A DNA stretch of 64,000 bases, taken from contig CANTFK010000663.1 in assembly GCA_947646735.1 (NCBI GenBank), positions 62,001 to 126,000 of the forward strand, written 5' to 3'. Shown piece by piece: positions 1-10,482 of this stretch (its first letter is position 1; each line of letters starts with the position of its first letter). Both the position numbers and the translations under genes were made by a program. The notes under the pieces are model-generated. The model saw nothing but the letters and a program-made list of their open reading frames with translations, had not been told where the DNA came from and did not search any database. This DNA is from Peronospora farinosa. Its lineage: Eukaryota; Oomycota; Peronosporomycetes; Peronosporales; Peronosporaceae.

Positions 1-39
1 GATTTGTCGAGTATATGCATGCGTTAACGGTGTTCAACG

Positions 40-2589
40 CTACTGATTCGTGCAATTAACGGCAAACAAGCAGTTGTTGTCCCAGCGCTCTATGTAGTAT
101 TGACCAATGTCTCGCCCGATATCTCGCCATTCTAGCCACTCTTTCTTCTCTTCAGTCGTCAAATGCGGAAACAGATCCACTTGCATATCGTGGTCGGTGT
201 CCGCATTATGCAGCAGCACCGAGTCAAGATCTTGATCGTATTGCAGCCGCTCGTGCCCGCGCACAATCGCCATCTTGCGAATCGGGTTATTGCTGAAAAC
301 TACACGCTCGCCAAACGGAGCCTTGCGCTTGAGAGATCGACCCACCCCGTGCTGCAAAAAACCACCATCGGGGAGCCCCGTGATGTCGGCCAACGTGTTA
401 AGTAGGTCGTAGTGTTCGGTAGCATCGTCGATTATGAGCCCGGCATATTTTCCTAACCGACCTTCGGCAATGATGGTGGCAGGCACCCGCGTCACCGACA
501 CATCACGCATGTCACTATTCACATACTCGACGCCTCGGCCGTGGTCACCAAATATAACCACGATAGTGTTGTTGAGAATTCCTTCTTGTTCCATACGGTC
601 CATAAATTTACCCAACTCCATGTCGACAAAATACTGAATCTCCATGTAATTTTTGATCACATTTCTTCTATCATGGCCAGCGTAAAGAGCAGAAAAATCA
701 GGTTTTTTCATGTCAGCGTACCATTTCGGACGCTGTCTGAACGGTTCGTGGCTAGAAACGGTGTACTGCATGAGAAACAAAGGCTTCTTGGGCTCACCTT
801 TAGCCATACGCTCATTCTGCTCTTTCGTCTTGTTCACTAGCAAGTTACCCAGAAGTTGGAAGTTGAGGTCGTCGTGGACGCCCCAACCAAGCTGGCGCCA
901 TACAGGTCCTAGCCATTCATCAGGTCTAATACCCAGATCGCTTTCTGCTAACGCTTTCATTTGTTCAAAAGCATACACGGTTTCGAATCCATGCGCAGCT
1001 AGGAATATATTCCATTGGTCGTGTTCGAGTCCAGCTCCAGTCATAAAGAACGTTTCATACTCTTTAGCCAAGAAGAGTTGTGGCATGCCGGAAAGCTTGG
1101 TGTCGGCCCTCCCACCAGCTATTCCAGTTGTTACTTCATGGTTGTATGGAACCTGACCAAATAGCACGCTTTCCAGACAGCGACTTGAAGGATGACTCGA
1201 CCACATGTTGCTAAAACTTATGCCTCGTTTTGCCCACTTGTCGAAACTTGGCGAGATCGTAATATTGGTGCCTTTGAATAGATTCGACGGGTCAGATTCT
1301 CCAACAAGATAACGCGAATTATGAAACCGCGCTGCCTCGAGAGCAATGAGGATGACGTTGGGTGGGTCGTCGCTGTCTATAGTGACGTTGAAAGCAAGAT
1401 CTCCGCGGAAGCCCAAGGTGCGTCGAAAGAGCGAGTTCCCAAACAGTTCATGCTCCTCAGTTTGAGTGTGAATGAACGTTTTAGTCCACGGTCTCAAGCT
1501 ACTTTGATTATATTTGCGTGTACTTACTGGCAGTAAAGCCTGCATGAGTACTTGATTAAGTGTCATGTTTAGCGCGGAGTACGCAACAAGAGCCGAGCTT
1601 GACCTGCTAACTCCCACTACAAAGAGTGGAAACGCAATCAAGGTTACAAAGAGAATGGCGATCTGCAATCGGCGTTTGTCGGGAGTAGTGAGTTTATTGA
1701 CATAGTTTGTGTCAAAAGTCGTTGGCGTAACCGGTCGGTGTGAGGCATCTCCGATCGATTGAACCTTTTCATAGCTCTGCCCATTGTGTTGGATAGACTT
1801 TGTGGAAAACCGGCTTAATCGTAATGTAATAAAATTCACAACGAGATGCATTGGGTTCCAGTTCGACAGATCTGCCCAACGAGTCTTCGAGCGCACCGTT
1901 GCGATAAATGTGGCAGCGACTGCCATGAAAAACAAATGAAGAAATGCCGCGTGGAACTCCTCTTTTGAAATTGGTGCTTCACGAATAAAAGCCCTCTCAT
2001 GGTAAGCATAAAGAAGAATATCCATCGAAAAGCGTAGCTGTTTATGCCGAACGAGGAGTATGTCACAAACAAAAGGCATCATCATGACAAAGGAGAGGGG
2101 CCACGACACGGCGAAGGTCACAATCCGGCTAGCAAGTCGTGCAAGACGTTTTTGCTTTTGAAAGTCAGCGTAATCTCGGCCACCTTGATACTTGAAATGC
2201 TTCTGAGTTGCTTGTTTCACAAGGTCAAAAGCCCACAAAGTAAAGACCAAGTAAGTGGTGCATACGAAATCTTCCATGAAACCAAGAGTTGTTACTTGAA
2301 CCTTTGTTCCAAATGTATTGTCGTTGGCATCACCGTACATCAAAATCAAAGATCCGAGGTTATTCTGTCGATAAATGAAAAAAAACACGAGCATGAACGT
2401 GTACGTAAAGCACCACCCGAGCCACGGTTGCGTCCATATCTCTTGATCCATTGCGTTGTCGATATTATGATCGACTTTGTCATCATCTGCACGGGGATCT
2501 CCCATAAATTCATGCTGACCTTCTATTTCATCTTGATAAAGTAATGGTTTTTGACGTCTTTCCCCAACTCGGTGTTCCAACTCGCCCAT
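40..2589 (-). CDS. Polytopic membrane sulfatase / LTA-synthase-like protein (left copy)
   Basis: About 849 aa from the first in-frame ATG at 2589. The open frame extends to 2691, but only from a GTG, and a core-promoter-like block lies at 2619-2634, so the ATG is preferred. The N-terminal third has about five hydrophobic segments (roughly residues 56-73, 109-123, 155-180, 213-232, 308-335). The C-terminal half is an alkaline-phosphatase-superfamily sulfatase domain (about 405-800). It shows PPNVILIALE at its start, the nucleophile region HPSSRCLES (about 466-474), SSHEPF (612-617) and the metal-binding GDHG (681-684). The layout is that of LTA synthase / MdoB-type phosphotransferases, with the catalytic domain outside the membrane. 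The substrate cannot be inferred. It is divergently arranged with the SEL1L-like gene. Confidence 0.85.
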   Translation of the reverse strand: MGELEHRVGERRQKPLLYQDEIEGQHEFMGDPRADDDKVDHNIDNAMDQEIWTQPWLGWCFTYTFMLVFFFIYRQNNLGSLILMYGDANDNTFGTKVQVTTLGFMEDFVCTTYLVFTLWAFDLVKQATQKHFKYQGGRDYADFQKQKRLARLASRIVTFAVSWPLSFVMMMPFVCDILLVRHKQLRFSMDILLYAYHERAFIREAPISKEEFHAAFLHLFFMAVAATFIATVRSKTRWADLSNWNPMHLVVNFITLRLSRFSTKSIQHNGQSYEKVQSIGDASHRPVTPTTFDTNYVNKLTTPDKRRLQIAILFVTLIAFPLFVVGVSRSSSALVAYSALNMTLNQVLMQALLPVSTRKYNQSSLRPWTKTFIHTQTEEHELFGNSLFRRTLGFRGDLAFNVTIDSDDPPNVILIALEAARFHNSRYLVGESDPSNLFKGTNITISPSFDKWAKRGISFSNMWSSHPSSRCLESVLFGQVPYNHEVTTGIAGGRADTKLSGMPQLFLAKEYETFFMTGAGLEHDQWNIFLAAHGFETVYAFEQMKALAESDLGIRPDEWLGPVWRQLGWGVHDDLNFQLLGNLLVNKTKEQNERMAKGEPKKPLFLMQYTVSSHEPFRQRPKWYADMKKPDFSALYAGHDRRNVIKNYMEIQYFVDMELGKFMDRMEQEGILNNTIVVIFGDHGRGVEYVNSDMRDVSVTRVPATIIAEGRLGKYAGLIIDDATEHYDLLNTLADITGLPDGGFLQHGVGRSLKRKAPFGERVVFSNNPIRKMAIVRGHERLQYDQDLDSVLLHNADTDHDMQVDLFPHLTTEEKKEWLEWRDIGRDIGQYYIERWDNNCLFAVNCTNQ

Positions 2590-4116
2590 AATTTTCTTTT
2601 GTAACAGGCTTAACTCTGAATATTTGACAATGAAAGGATGACGTGCGCAAGGAACACAAGATCGTACTTTGGATCTCAGAGCATCGAACACGTAATTTCT
2701 ACGATTGTGCTAAAAAAGAGCCAGCTTCAGATGCAACAGCGGACAGAGACGGAGATTTCGACAGCGCCGGTGACGACACGCGTGGAACCAGTCTAAAAAG
2801 AGGCCTTCGTAAAATAATAATTTTCATAATACGATTGGATTGCTTATATTTGAGCGGCAACTAGCAGTTATTTTATACCTTATAAAATATTAGACCGTAT
2901 AAATATATAAAACATCGGTGTCCTCAGAGTATAACTCCAGACAGGTTCTATTATAGCGCGTCAAATTTTCAGATCTCGAGCGACAACGAGAGTATCGTAC
3001 CGAATGACTAGCTACTACACAAAAGCAGTATCACGCAATCTATTGCATTAGCGATGCGAAGCTCAAACTCTCCAATGGGTGTCTCTACAGTTTTGAAGGT
3101 AAGACACTGGCTTTTAGTTGATCCTATTTAAATTAGACAGAAAGACGGAACAAAGAAGACATACCAACTAATTATAAACTGCTAGAAATGCAATTTGGAT
3201 GGCAATGGGCTGGCTATTCAAGGCCTTGGGTTCTTTACCAAGGAGGAATCTTAAAACAAACGATGTTAATGTCGTAGTGAGTAGAGTTCTGCTGCAGCAA
3301 CCAGCAGTATACAAACTCATAATTGAGATGCAGTGCAGTACATTAAGCTACATTATCACTTTAATGATAGCTAATTATGCAAAGTGCCGCATTTAAAAAG
3401 TAGCGCACTTTTTCATGCTTTGTCAATGTAAAGCAGCATTGCCTGGTCCTTCTCATGATTCTGTCGTTTTGAATAGGCCTCTCTCTCTCCCTTATCTTCT
3501 TATATCTTGGCAAAAAATTTCCGCTCAGGAAGTTTAAGGGGAGCCATTCTATCTATGCATGAAATTTTTCACGTACCCAGGTAGCCAGCCAGTGCAAATC
3601 ACGATAGACTGGGATGATCTACAATTGCGCGACGTTGGGCCTTCGGGTGCAGCGTTCGAGTATTGACTTTGTTATACATAATTTTAATTAATCTCATGAG
3701 GTACAAATGACTTGCACTAAAGTATACTGCCACTTACTTCACTTACTGTGTACTTGCAAAAAATACGGTCCGGACTTCTAATATTACCTTCTTAGCTGAT
3801 AACCTGTCTTAACGGATAAACGCATCTAGTCACAAGGTGTCACTCGAGTCACATCTGCAATACCTAATTGCTGTATATAGCAAAGTAATGGTATAAATGC
3901 AGCCAGTTTGTAAGTACGTGTCCGCTTTTTAGCAACTAGTTTTGGGAGATAGATACCCTGTTGTAACAATTCGATCAATAGAAGAAGCTGATTATAAAAC
4001 AATGTTAGACGAAGCTTACATTTGATACCTCTATATACCGATTTAGTTCTAGATCACCCGTCATTGTCGTAACTACTCATCACAAATTGACTACCGCCGT
4101 CGACATCACTCTTTCC
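2590..4116. promoter_or_regulatory. Shared intergenic region between divergent genes (left copy)
   Basis: About 1.5 kb separates the sulfatase start (2589, minus) from the SEL1L-like start (4117, plus). Oomycete initiator-like blocks sit close to each ATG: minus strand 2619-2634 (TTCATTGTCAAATATT) and plus strand 4075-4090 (ACTCATCACAAATTGA). Both resemble the known oomycete Inr+FPR consensus GCTCATTYYNCAWTTT only partly. The 65-codon open frame at 3199-3396 looks like chance. No other gene is visible. Confidence 0.45.
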
Positions 4117-6360
4117 ATGGGCCGCTACTTTAGCTTCAGCCACGCAGTGGCGGTCGTTGCATTGGCGGTCGCACTCTCCTCGCCTTTTGCTTTGTCTTCT
4201 GATGTCGCTGAGGTTCATACCTCCGGTAGTAACGTCACTGTGTTGTGTTACTATCCCACTACCTTTTGTCTGACTTTGTTGCTCCTTGTAGACACCACCA
4301 CGCCGTTATCGCCACTTTCTGAAGCTCTTCGACAGGTACAGACTGATAATGCGTCAGTACGAGACCTCAGCATTGCTGCGCTGTCCCCTTTAGTGCCTCC
4401 AGTCGAGCGCCGTGACGCGCTAGTACAGCTTGGAGACATGTATTTTTACGGTAACCACTCGCTGGCCACGCGTGTGAATGGCACGCTGGCCTTGAGTCTG
4501 TACGCTGAAGCGGCTGCTTTGGGGGCGCCAAGAGCGCAGTTTCACGTGGGTGTGGCGCTAAGCTACGGACTCTGGGGCTTCCCGCGTGATGAAGCCGCCG
4601 CTATTACGCGATATTACTTTGCGGCGCTGGATGGGGACATAGGCGCTTCAATGGCATTGGGACACAAACATTGGCTGGGAGTTGGTGTCCCGAAAAAGTG
4701 TGAATCGGCCGTGCGCTACTATGAAGTGGCAGCCAATGAAGCCGTGGCAAGACGCGAGCACAATATGAGCCATCCGGCCATCTACGACCTGCCACATCGC
4801 CGACTGAAAACGATAGTGGCAGCGCAACACAAGAAAAACTCGCCTGGCGACAGCGCGATCGTTGATTTCTATCAGTTTTCGGCCGACAAAGGCGATCCCG
4901 ACGCTACACTAAACTTGGCAACGTTGTACTACTATGGCGCGCGTGGACTGACACAAGATTTGCAGCGTGCAGCAGTACTTTTTCGGAAAGCCTATGAGCT
5001 GGGATCTAGCGAAGGAGCGTATTACTTGGGACACATTCACAGTCTTGGGATTGGGACTCCGCAAAATAATGCCACCGCGCTCAAGTACCTGCAGGAGGCA
5101 GTAAATGAAGGCAACGCGGCAGCTCAAAATGAGCTGGCGCAAATGTATATGCTTGGAAAAGGTGTCAAGCCGGACAAGGAAAAGGCGGTGGATCTCTTCA
5201 GAGCTGCAGCTAGGCAAGGCAGCATGGAGGCGTTCTACAATCTGGGTGTCCTTCGCATGAAAGGTGAAGGCCCAAATGGTGCCACACTGTTGACGGAGTA
5301 CCCTGAATATGAAGTCGCGCATGGGTATTTCCAGGTGGCTGCACACCAGGGCCACATGATTGCTAGTCACAAGCTTGGTCACATGAGTCTGCACGGTATC
5401 GGCACAACTCGCTCGTGCAAGAATGCAGTCGAGTCATTTAAAATGGTGGCGGAGCGTGGAGAATGGGATCGTGTGCTTACTCAGGCATACAAAGATTTTA
5501 TGCGCCAGGACTACGAGGCTGCTTTCATGAAGTATGCTGTGATGGCACAGCAAGGCTACGAAATTGCTCAGCACAACGCTGCGTATCTGTTGGACAATGG
5601 TTTTTTAACACCATCGGCGTTTTCGCCGCTGTTGTCATGGACGCCCTCTGCTATGGATTTTGGGGAGAATGTTGTGACCTCTACTGCTGTGATGCTGTAT
5701 AGGCTAGCAGCGCAACAAGGTAATGCGGACGCTAACCTGAAGATTGGCGACTATTACTATTATGGAAAAGGTGGCAATCGGGCGGACTTTGTTAAGGCTA
5801 GTGCGCACTATTCTCTTGCTGGCAAACAGTCTAACGCAGAGGCCATGTTTAACCTCGCGCTTATGTATGAACACGGAATTGGCGTAGACCAAGACTTTTA
5901 CCTGGCCAAGCGTTTCTTTGATAAGGCACGTCAAGCGCACAGCGATGCCGGTGTGCCGGTAACGCTTGCACTGTGGAAGTTGCGAGTTCACAAGTCGCTT
6001 TACTCATGGAAGACGTGGTGGGACGAGTTTGTAGGCAACGTGCCGCCGTCCACAACGAGAGAACCGACTTCGTTGGTTTCATCGCTTCTTGCCGCGTCAC
6101 GCAGCAAGAGGGACGTGGGTGACACAGAAGCGGAAGTGGACGCCTTTTTGTTTTCTTTGCTGGATGAGTGGTGGTGGCCTGACGGTGACACCCCGAGCGC
6201 GGATACTTTTTTGCACGGTATCTATAACAACTGGGGTGAGATGTTACAATCCGAAAATTTTCTTATCTTGGTATTGACGGTTGCCCTTGGCGTCGTTCTG
6301 TACATCCGCTCCAAGCGGCAATATTTACAAGCGCCGCCTCTGCAGCAGCAGCCACAGTAA
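4117..6360 (+). CDS. SEL1L/HRD3-like Sel1-repeat ER membrane protein (left copy)
   Basis: About 747 aa from ATG 4117; the frame is open 10 codons further up, but only from a TTG. The start gives a clean signal peptide (MGRYFSF... then a hydrophobic run ending near ALSS). The body is a long series of Sel1 repeats (A-x-x-x-L-G-x-x-Y-x-x-G-x-G pattern, e.g. AQMYMLGKGV, ALMYEHGIGV). The segment LAKRFFDKARQAHSDAGVPV, followed by TLALWKL, matches the signature after the last repeats of SEL1L/HRD3. One transmembrane helix (FLILVLTVALGVVLYIR) precedes a short basic tail. This family scaffolds the HRD1 ubiquitin ligase in ER-associated degradation. Intron-less. A near-identical copy is at 20777-23020. 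Confidence 0.9.
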   Translation: MGRYFSFSHAVAVVALAVALSSPFALSSDVAEVHTSGSNVTVLCYYPTTFCLTLLLLVDTTTPLSPLSEALRQVQTDNASVRDLSIAALSPLVPPVERRDALVQLGDMYFYGNHSLATRVNGTLALSLYAEAAALGAPRAQFHVGVALSYGLWGFPRDEAAAITRYYFAALDGDIGASMALGHKHWLGVGVPKKCESAVRYYEVAANEAVARREHNMSHPAIYDLPHRRLKTIVAAQHKKNSPGDSAIVDFYQFSADKGDPDATLNLATLYYYGARGLTQDLQRAAVLFRKAYELGSSEGAYYLGHIHSLGIGTPQNNATALKYLQEAVNEGNAAAQNELAQMYMLGKGVKPDKEKAVDLFRAAARQGSMEAFYNLGVLRMKGEGPNGATLLTEYPEYEVAHGYFQVAAHQGHMIASHKLGHMSLHGIGTTRSCKNAVESFKMVAERGEWDRVLTQAYKDFMRQDYEAAFMKYAVMAQQGYEIAQHNAAYLLDNGFLTPSAFSPLLSWTPSAMDFGENVVTSTAVMLYRLAAQQGNADANLKIGDYYYYGKGGNRADFVKASAHYSLAGKQSNAEAMFNLALMYEHGIGVDQDFYLAKRFFDKARQAHSDAGVPVTLALWKLRVHKSLYSWKTWWDEFVGNVPPSTTREPTSLVSSLLAASRSKRDVGDTEAEVDAFLFSLLDEWWWPDGDTPSADTFLHGIYNNWGEMLQSENFLILVLTVALGVVLYIRSKRQYLQAPPLQQQPQ

Positions 6361-6503
6361 GTCAAGTCAGTATAGAAGTAGATGACCAGGGTGAAAGCGA
6401 CCGACTGAATAACTGTATGATTATTGCATTATCTGCTCATTTTGTTGCCCCTTTAATATGCCTGCATCGCTGTACCTGCTGAAAATTACACATCCGTTTT
6501 AAG

Positions 6504-6920
6504 CTACTGCTGCTGAAGCCATTCATGCTGGGCTTGTAGTGTAAATTTGACGCCGCCTATCTCGATCTCAACCTCCTGATGTCGCACTTCAGTGTCATCT
6601 GCACATTGTTGTTCGCGCTTGAGAATTTTCACATCATTTGATAAAGTATGCCACGTATTGTTATCCAAGTACATCGGTAAGCACAATGTAAAGTGCTGCT
6701 TGCTCCTCCCTTGAGCTATAAGCTTCAACTTGCGACGACAAATGCTCGTAAAAGGCCCAATATTACGGCTTGCAGCTCCACTAACAATAATCCACCCACC
6801 TGGACTGCAACACTGCAATGAAAGCTGCGTGCCACGTAGGAGTTTATGGTGATCATTGCGGAAAGGTCGACGAGAGCGTGTTGTGACACCAGAGTTATAG
6901 CCGTTGGTTAATTGAAAACG
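6504..6920 (-). CDS. Short ORF with weak CFAP20-domain resemblance, 5' end unresolved (left copy)
   Basis: Minus-strand open frame downstream of and convergent with the SEL1L-like gene. It is open from after a TAA at 6921-6923 to the stop at 6504, with no ATG inside, so a start exon is either upstream or lost. The protein includes a run RRKLKLIAQG...FTLCLPMYLD...TWH that faintly recalls the CFAP20/CFAP20DC fold, and ends QAQHEWLQQQ. The family call is tentative. The mirror copy carries a stop in this frame (20268-20270). Confidence 0.4.
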   Translation of the reverse strand, partial: RFQLTNGYNSGVTTRSRRPFRNDHHKLLRGTQLSLQCCSPGGWIIVSGAASRNIGPFTSICRRKLKLIAQGRSKQHFTLCLPMYLDNNTWHTLSNDVKILKREQQCADDTEVRHQEVEIEIGGVKFTLQAQHEWLQQQ

Positions 6921-7600
6921 TTATGCATTGGTCGGCAAGGGGTCGGCGATAGCGAGTTGCTTTCGAGTCCGATGATGGATGCTGAGCCGTGATGGCAAAG
7001 GCGTTGAAGTACCACTACATTCTTCGTATACCGTTAGCGTTGTATCGGGATTCTTTCATAACCGAGATAGAAGCTAAATAAAATATGCGTCACACCAGAA
7101 TTCTGACACAAGTCTGTATTGGCAAGTACCCTATCATGTCCATATCAAGCTAATCTATTGTATATCTCGATTACCGCATGCTTAAATTGTGAGCTCGCAT
7201 ACGTAGCGCCGACCAATTTTTTATGCGCTTGAGGAAATGTGTAGTGTAAGCGACGAGCTGGTTGATGTGAATGCGACTTCGCCACACCGGCTCACCATAT
7301 TGACCCATGGCCAGTATATTTAGCTTATTTACTAATGCCAAGACCAGATATCTTATATTTCAAATCTATCTTTGCTTGATTCAACGTAAAGTTGATGACT
7401 TCTAACACAAAATTTGTAAGGGCATCCTGCTGTTCTTGCAGTTTCCGTCACAGGCTCGTCCGTCACGTCTTCTACAGCGCAGAAGCTCCGAATACTCGGC
7501 GAATTGGCGACAGTCTGTGTGTTGAGCTTGGCCTGGTGTAATGTTGTGGTATGGTGTGGTGTTGTGTTTTATATTTTAAACAAAATTTATGGTGTGGTGG
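6921..7600. other. Intergenic stretch, no gene seen (left copy)
   Basis: AT-rich sequence between the CFAP20-like ORF and the hAT remnant. It could hold the missing 5' exon of the minus-strand ORF. It is repeated in mirror image at about 19540-20220. I see no domain-bearing frame. Confidence 0.5.
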
Positions 7601-7608
7601 ACATAAGA

Positions 7609-8538
7609 GGTGGTACCCAGATTCAGACTCGGTGGGTAATTACCCATACACAGACTCATGGGTTGGGTATGGGTAATTAACTTTACCCAACCCACTTACC
7701 TATGGGTACCCGTTGGTACATGTACCAAATTTTCCGGGACATACATCAGAAACACCTTCTTTCTTCTTTACACTATACAATCAAAAATCAAATAATAAAT
7801 CCGTCACCCATCACTTTTCATCTGACACACATTATTTAATGGAAGACATTCAGGACTTGTCTATTACTCCAATGGTCAGTGTTAGCTCGGTTGATTCAGT
7901 CACACAGGATGCAAACCGTACTGTGTCGGATGCTTCTGCTGGTTACAAAAATCTTGGACTACATTTACTTCATATTAAGAAAACCAGCCAGAAAAAACCA
8001 GAAATTGCCAGAGCAAAAAAGCAAATTGGTACAAATGCAGCAAATATTCAAGAAATTCCAAGTGTATTAAGGGCATCGGTACCTCCAACCTGATCAGACA
8101 CCTACGGGAGCTACACCATATAAACTAAGATGGACCAATAACAGCCGAAAAAGTCGCCGATAATGAGATTTTTCTGGATTTGTTAACCTGAGCGGATGTT
8201 GACGGAGAGGCACTAAAGACGTACGTATAACAGATTTTTTCGGTGATGTATCAATGCAATACTCTTATTAGCTGCTAATTTGTACTCATTGTTTACAATA
8301 GGAGATACTTACGCAGGAATCTTTGAAACCTGTATTGTATGGTTTATTGCGGACGCAGATATTTCCTGGCAGGTTGTGGAGAGGAAACATTTACGGACCT
8401 TCTGAAATTATGTGATCCAAGGACTTTTGCAATGATGGCAAAGCGAAAGGCGCTTACCGAGCACGGATATAAGATGCATGTCCGGATGTTACAAAAGTTG
8501 GTGCAATGTGATCTGGAGAAATTACGCTATATTCACAT
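7609..8538 (+). mobile_element. Decayed hAT-family transposon remnant (left copy)
   Basis: The segment 7609-7735 has many GGGTA/TACCC words in both orientations (GGGTAATTACCC, TGGGTATGGGTAATTA, TGGTACATGTACCA), typical of hAT subterminal regions. Broken transposase reading frames follow. GTSNLIRHLRELHH near 8076-8117 is the end of a BED-type zinc finger. At 8335-8535, ETFTDLLKLCDPR and the helix after it match the region just after the BED finger in hAT transposases. Stops and frame changes separate the pieces. The transposase is cut off exactly where the LTR starts at 8539, and its remainder is not found beyond the LTR. Confidence 0.7.
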
Positions 8539-9130
8539 TGTAGACGGGCACTTCTATGAAGTTGCCTCGTGCTACTTAGCACACACCTTCAGCACAAGCG
8601 AAGAAGCGTTCAGACCGTCTTACCTTCGCGTGCGAGGGTGGTTGTGTGGTTGGTCGACTGCTTAAGCAGTCGTACCACCATTTGCACTCTCGCTTAAGCG
8701 AGAGTGCAACGAACTTCTAAAACAAGAAGGCATCGACGTCACGCAGAAGCTTTTCCAGCTTCTCGTGTGTGTTAGCAAATTCAAGACTGAGCTATAATTA
8801 ATGAATTAGAATTAAACATAAACCCTAACTACTGATTGGCTATATATGTATATAGATCGGATACGCGACTCTTTAGAAGCGTATCCTGACGCGTGAACTC
8901 GAATCTAAATTTAAGTTTGCGAATGACGTCCTTCTGAGACGTCGTGATGCCTAGCTTCAACTAGCGTCATCCCTTCCCATGTGAATCATCAATGGATATC
9001 ACATTCACGATGGTGGATCACGTTTGTGTATCGCACCCAAGTGACAGGTCAAAAGTAATCATGAATACTTGTAAAACCTTACATTAAGTATATTATATAA
9101 TGTTTGTGTGTAACTAGATGCCCTGTTACA
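8539..9130 (-). repeat. Gypsy LTR ending the left arm (single LTR, minus orientation)
   Basis: A 592-bp LTR that begins TGTAACAGGG on the minus strand (at 9130) and ends TCTACA (at 8539). It is homologous to the LTRs at 10483-11083 and 17997-18599. No PPT or PBS adjoins it and the flanks (cacat / acacc) give no clean 5-bp target duplication. Its U5-side half is nearly identical to the 3' LTR of the full element, apart from an 11-bp deletion. Its U3-side half is clearly more diverged. Two perfect palindromes lie inside it at 8655-8672 and 8682-8709. Confidence 0.9.
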
Positions 9131-10482
9131 ACACCACCACACCGCTGTTCTGATTGTTTCGGAAGATTCTTGAGGCGTTTTCTACATTTAAAACTTGACT
9201 AGAGTATTGCGATATACAAGCGTAGCTTGAGGTCTCGTGTGTTGACATTAGCATTGCAGTGCATATCGGGATCTTTGTTTCTTATAGCGCCAACCTACGA
9301 GCGTTACTGAATAATTGCTTTCACACATAATTGACGACGTTGTGACGAACTAAGACGTTTGCCACTAAAGTTACCTAATACATATTAAACAAAAAGCGCA
9401 ATCAATCTGTTGCAATAAAATTGCATGTGCTGTCGATAACCATCAGGCTTTTCAGACTTATCTTTATGACTGTGAGGTATTTTATAGCACCCATGGCTGA
9501 ATTCTAAACCTTCGACTTATTATAAAAAGAGGCAAAAAGAGCACGAAAATGAAGCTAATTGTGAAAGGTGAGCAACAACAGATGAACCATTTCAGCTAGT
9601 TGTATCACCGTCTGTCTCGCTCACGGGATCAAGCTCGTAAATGCAGAAGCATGGATGTTGCCGTCGATATTGGTGGTTCGTTGTGCATAATGTTCTGCTG
9701 TCAACTAACTTCTACTCAGGCATCACCGCGAACAAGCCGCACCGTCTACTTGTTGAGCGGTTGAACCCTGATGGTAGAAATAATTAGCTTCAATCTGTCG
9801 AGTTCTCCAGATATAAAATTTGCTCCGTGTTGGTCTCTAGTTTCTTCTGCATCGCATTTGCAGCTACGCAGCAGAGTAGGGGCGGGATGACTCCTGGAGT
9901 CGAGTTGGAGGTGATGCATTGTCCGGCGAAGAAAGCAAATGCTCGCAATATTGCGAGTGTGTACAACTGTTAGCACAGACGTAACTGCCATGGGATGTAA
10001 GTCGGGATATCAGTCGCCGCCAATGCAAAGTGGAGCCATTAGGATCTGGAGACTGGACGTCTATTTTTATTGTGTTTCAGATCGCGTTGCTGCCGGTGTA
10101 AATTCTATCGTTGATACATTAACGCTTCCTAGCGTTGACGCCTTCTTTTCACCCAGTTTTGGTGTTTTCGCCGACACTGTGTCGATTGCGAAGTCTCTAA
10201 AAACTCATGTGTAATAGTTGGCTCTGGAGCTAAATCTGCTTGAGTTGGATCTGTTGCTGACAAATTTGTTGTGCCCGACGTTGATTCACTTCCAAAGTCC
10301 GACGCTGAAGCCTCTGATGATGCATGTAAAGTTGGCGCTGGACTTGGTATTTTACCCACCGCTACACCAGCTTTAGTGTCCACTCTTGATGACTCATCTG
10401 TGATACCTGGAGTCAGTGCTGGTGCTGATGCATCTTCAGACTGTGTTGCAGTGCCCAATAAAGGCGAATCTTTAGCGAATGA
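9131..10482. other. Unique sequence between the left-arm LTR and the Gypsy element
   Basis: It belongs to neither inverted-repeat arm nor to the Gypsy element. Two complementary frames around 10129-10594 are Ser/Thr/Ala-rich and low in complexity (e.g. ASSEASASDFGSESTSGTTN on the minus strand). The minus one begins in the LTR, so neither is a convincing gene. Nothing else is recognisable. Confidence 0.5.

Larger units (their letters stand above)
1..8904. repeat. Left arm of ~9 kb inverted duplication
   Basis: Every feature in this stretch reappears in reverse order and orientation at 18235-27156. Paired coordinates sum to about 27156 near the outer end and about 27138 further in; the difference is a short tandem duplication near 24450-24480. 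The first bases of the window still pair with 27142-27155, so the arm continues to the left of the window and its outer end is not visible. Paired proteins differ at only a few positions (about 8 of 849 residues in the sulfatase, about 6 of 748 in the SEL1L-like protein). The copies are therefore separate sequences and not one sequence read twice. The inner end lies inside an LTR (see 8539-9130). Confidence 0.95.

Noticed and set aside
3199..3396. 65-codon ORF present in both arms
   Set aside because: Duplicated only because the arms are; no ATG context, domain or codon signature.
8339..8665. 108-codon plus-strand ORF, with a mirror copy at 18473-18799
   Set aside because: It is a fusion of the hAT transposase relic with LTR sequence. 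The same C-terminus appears in the 5' LTR alone.
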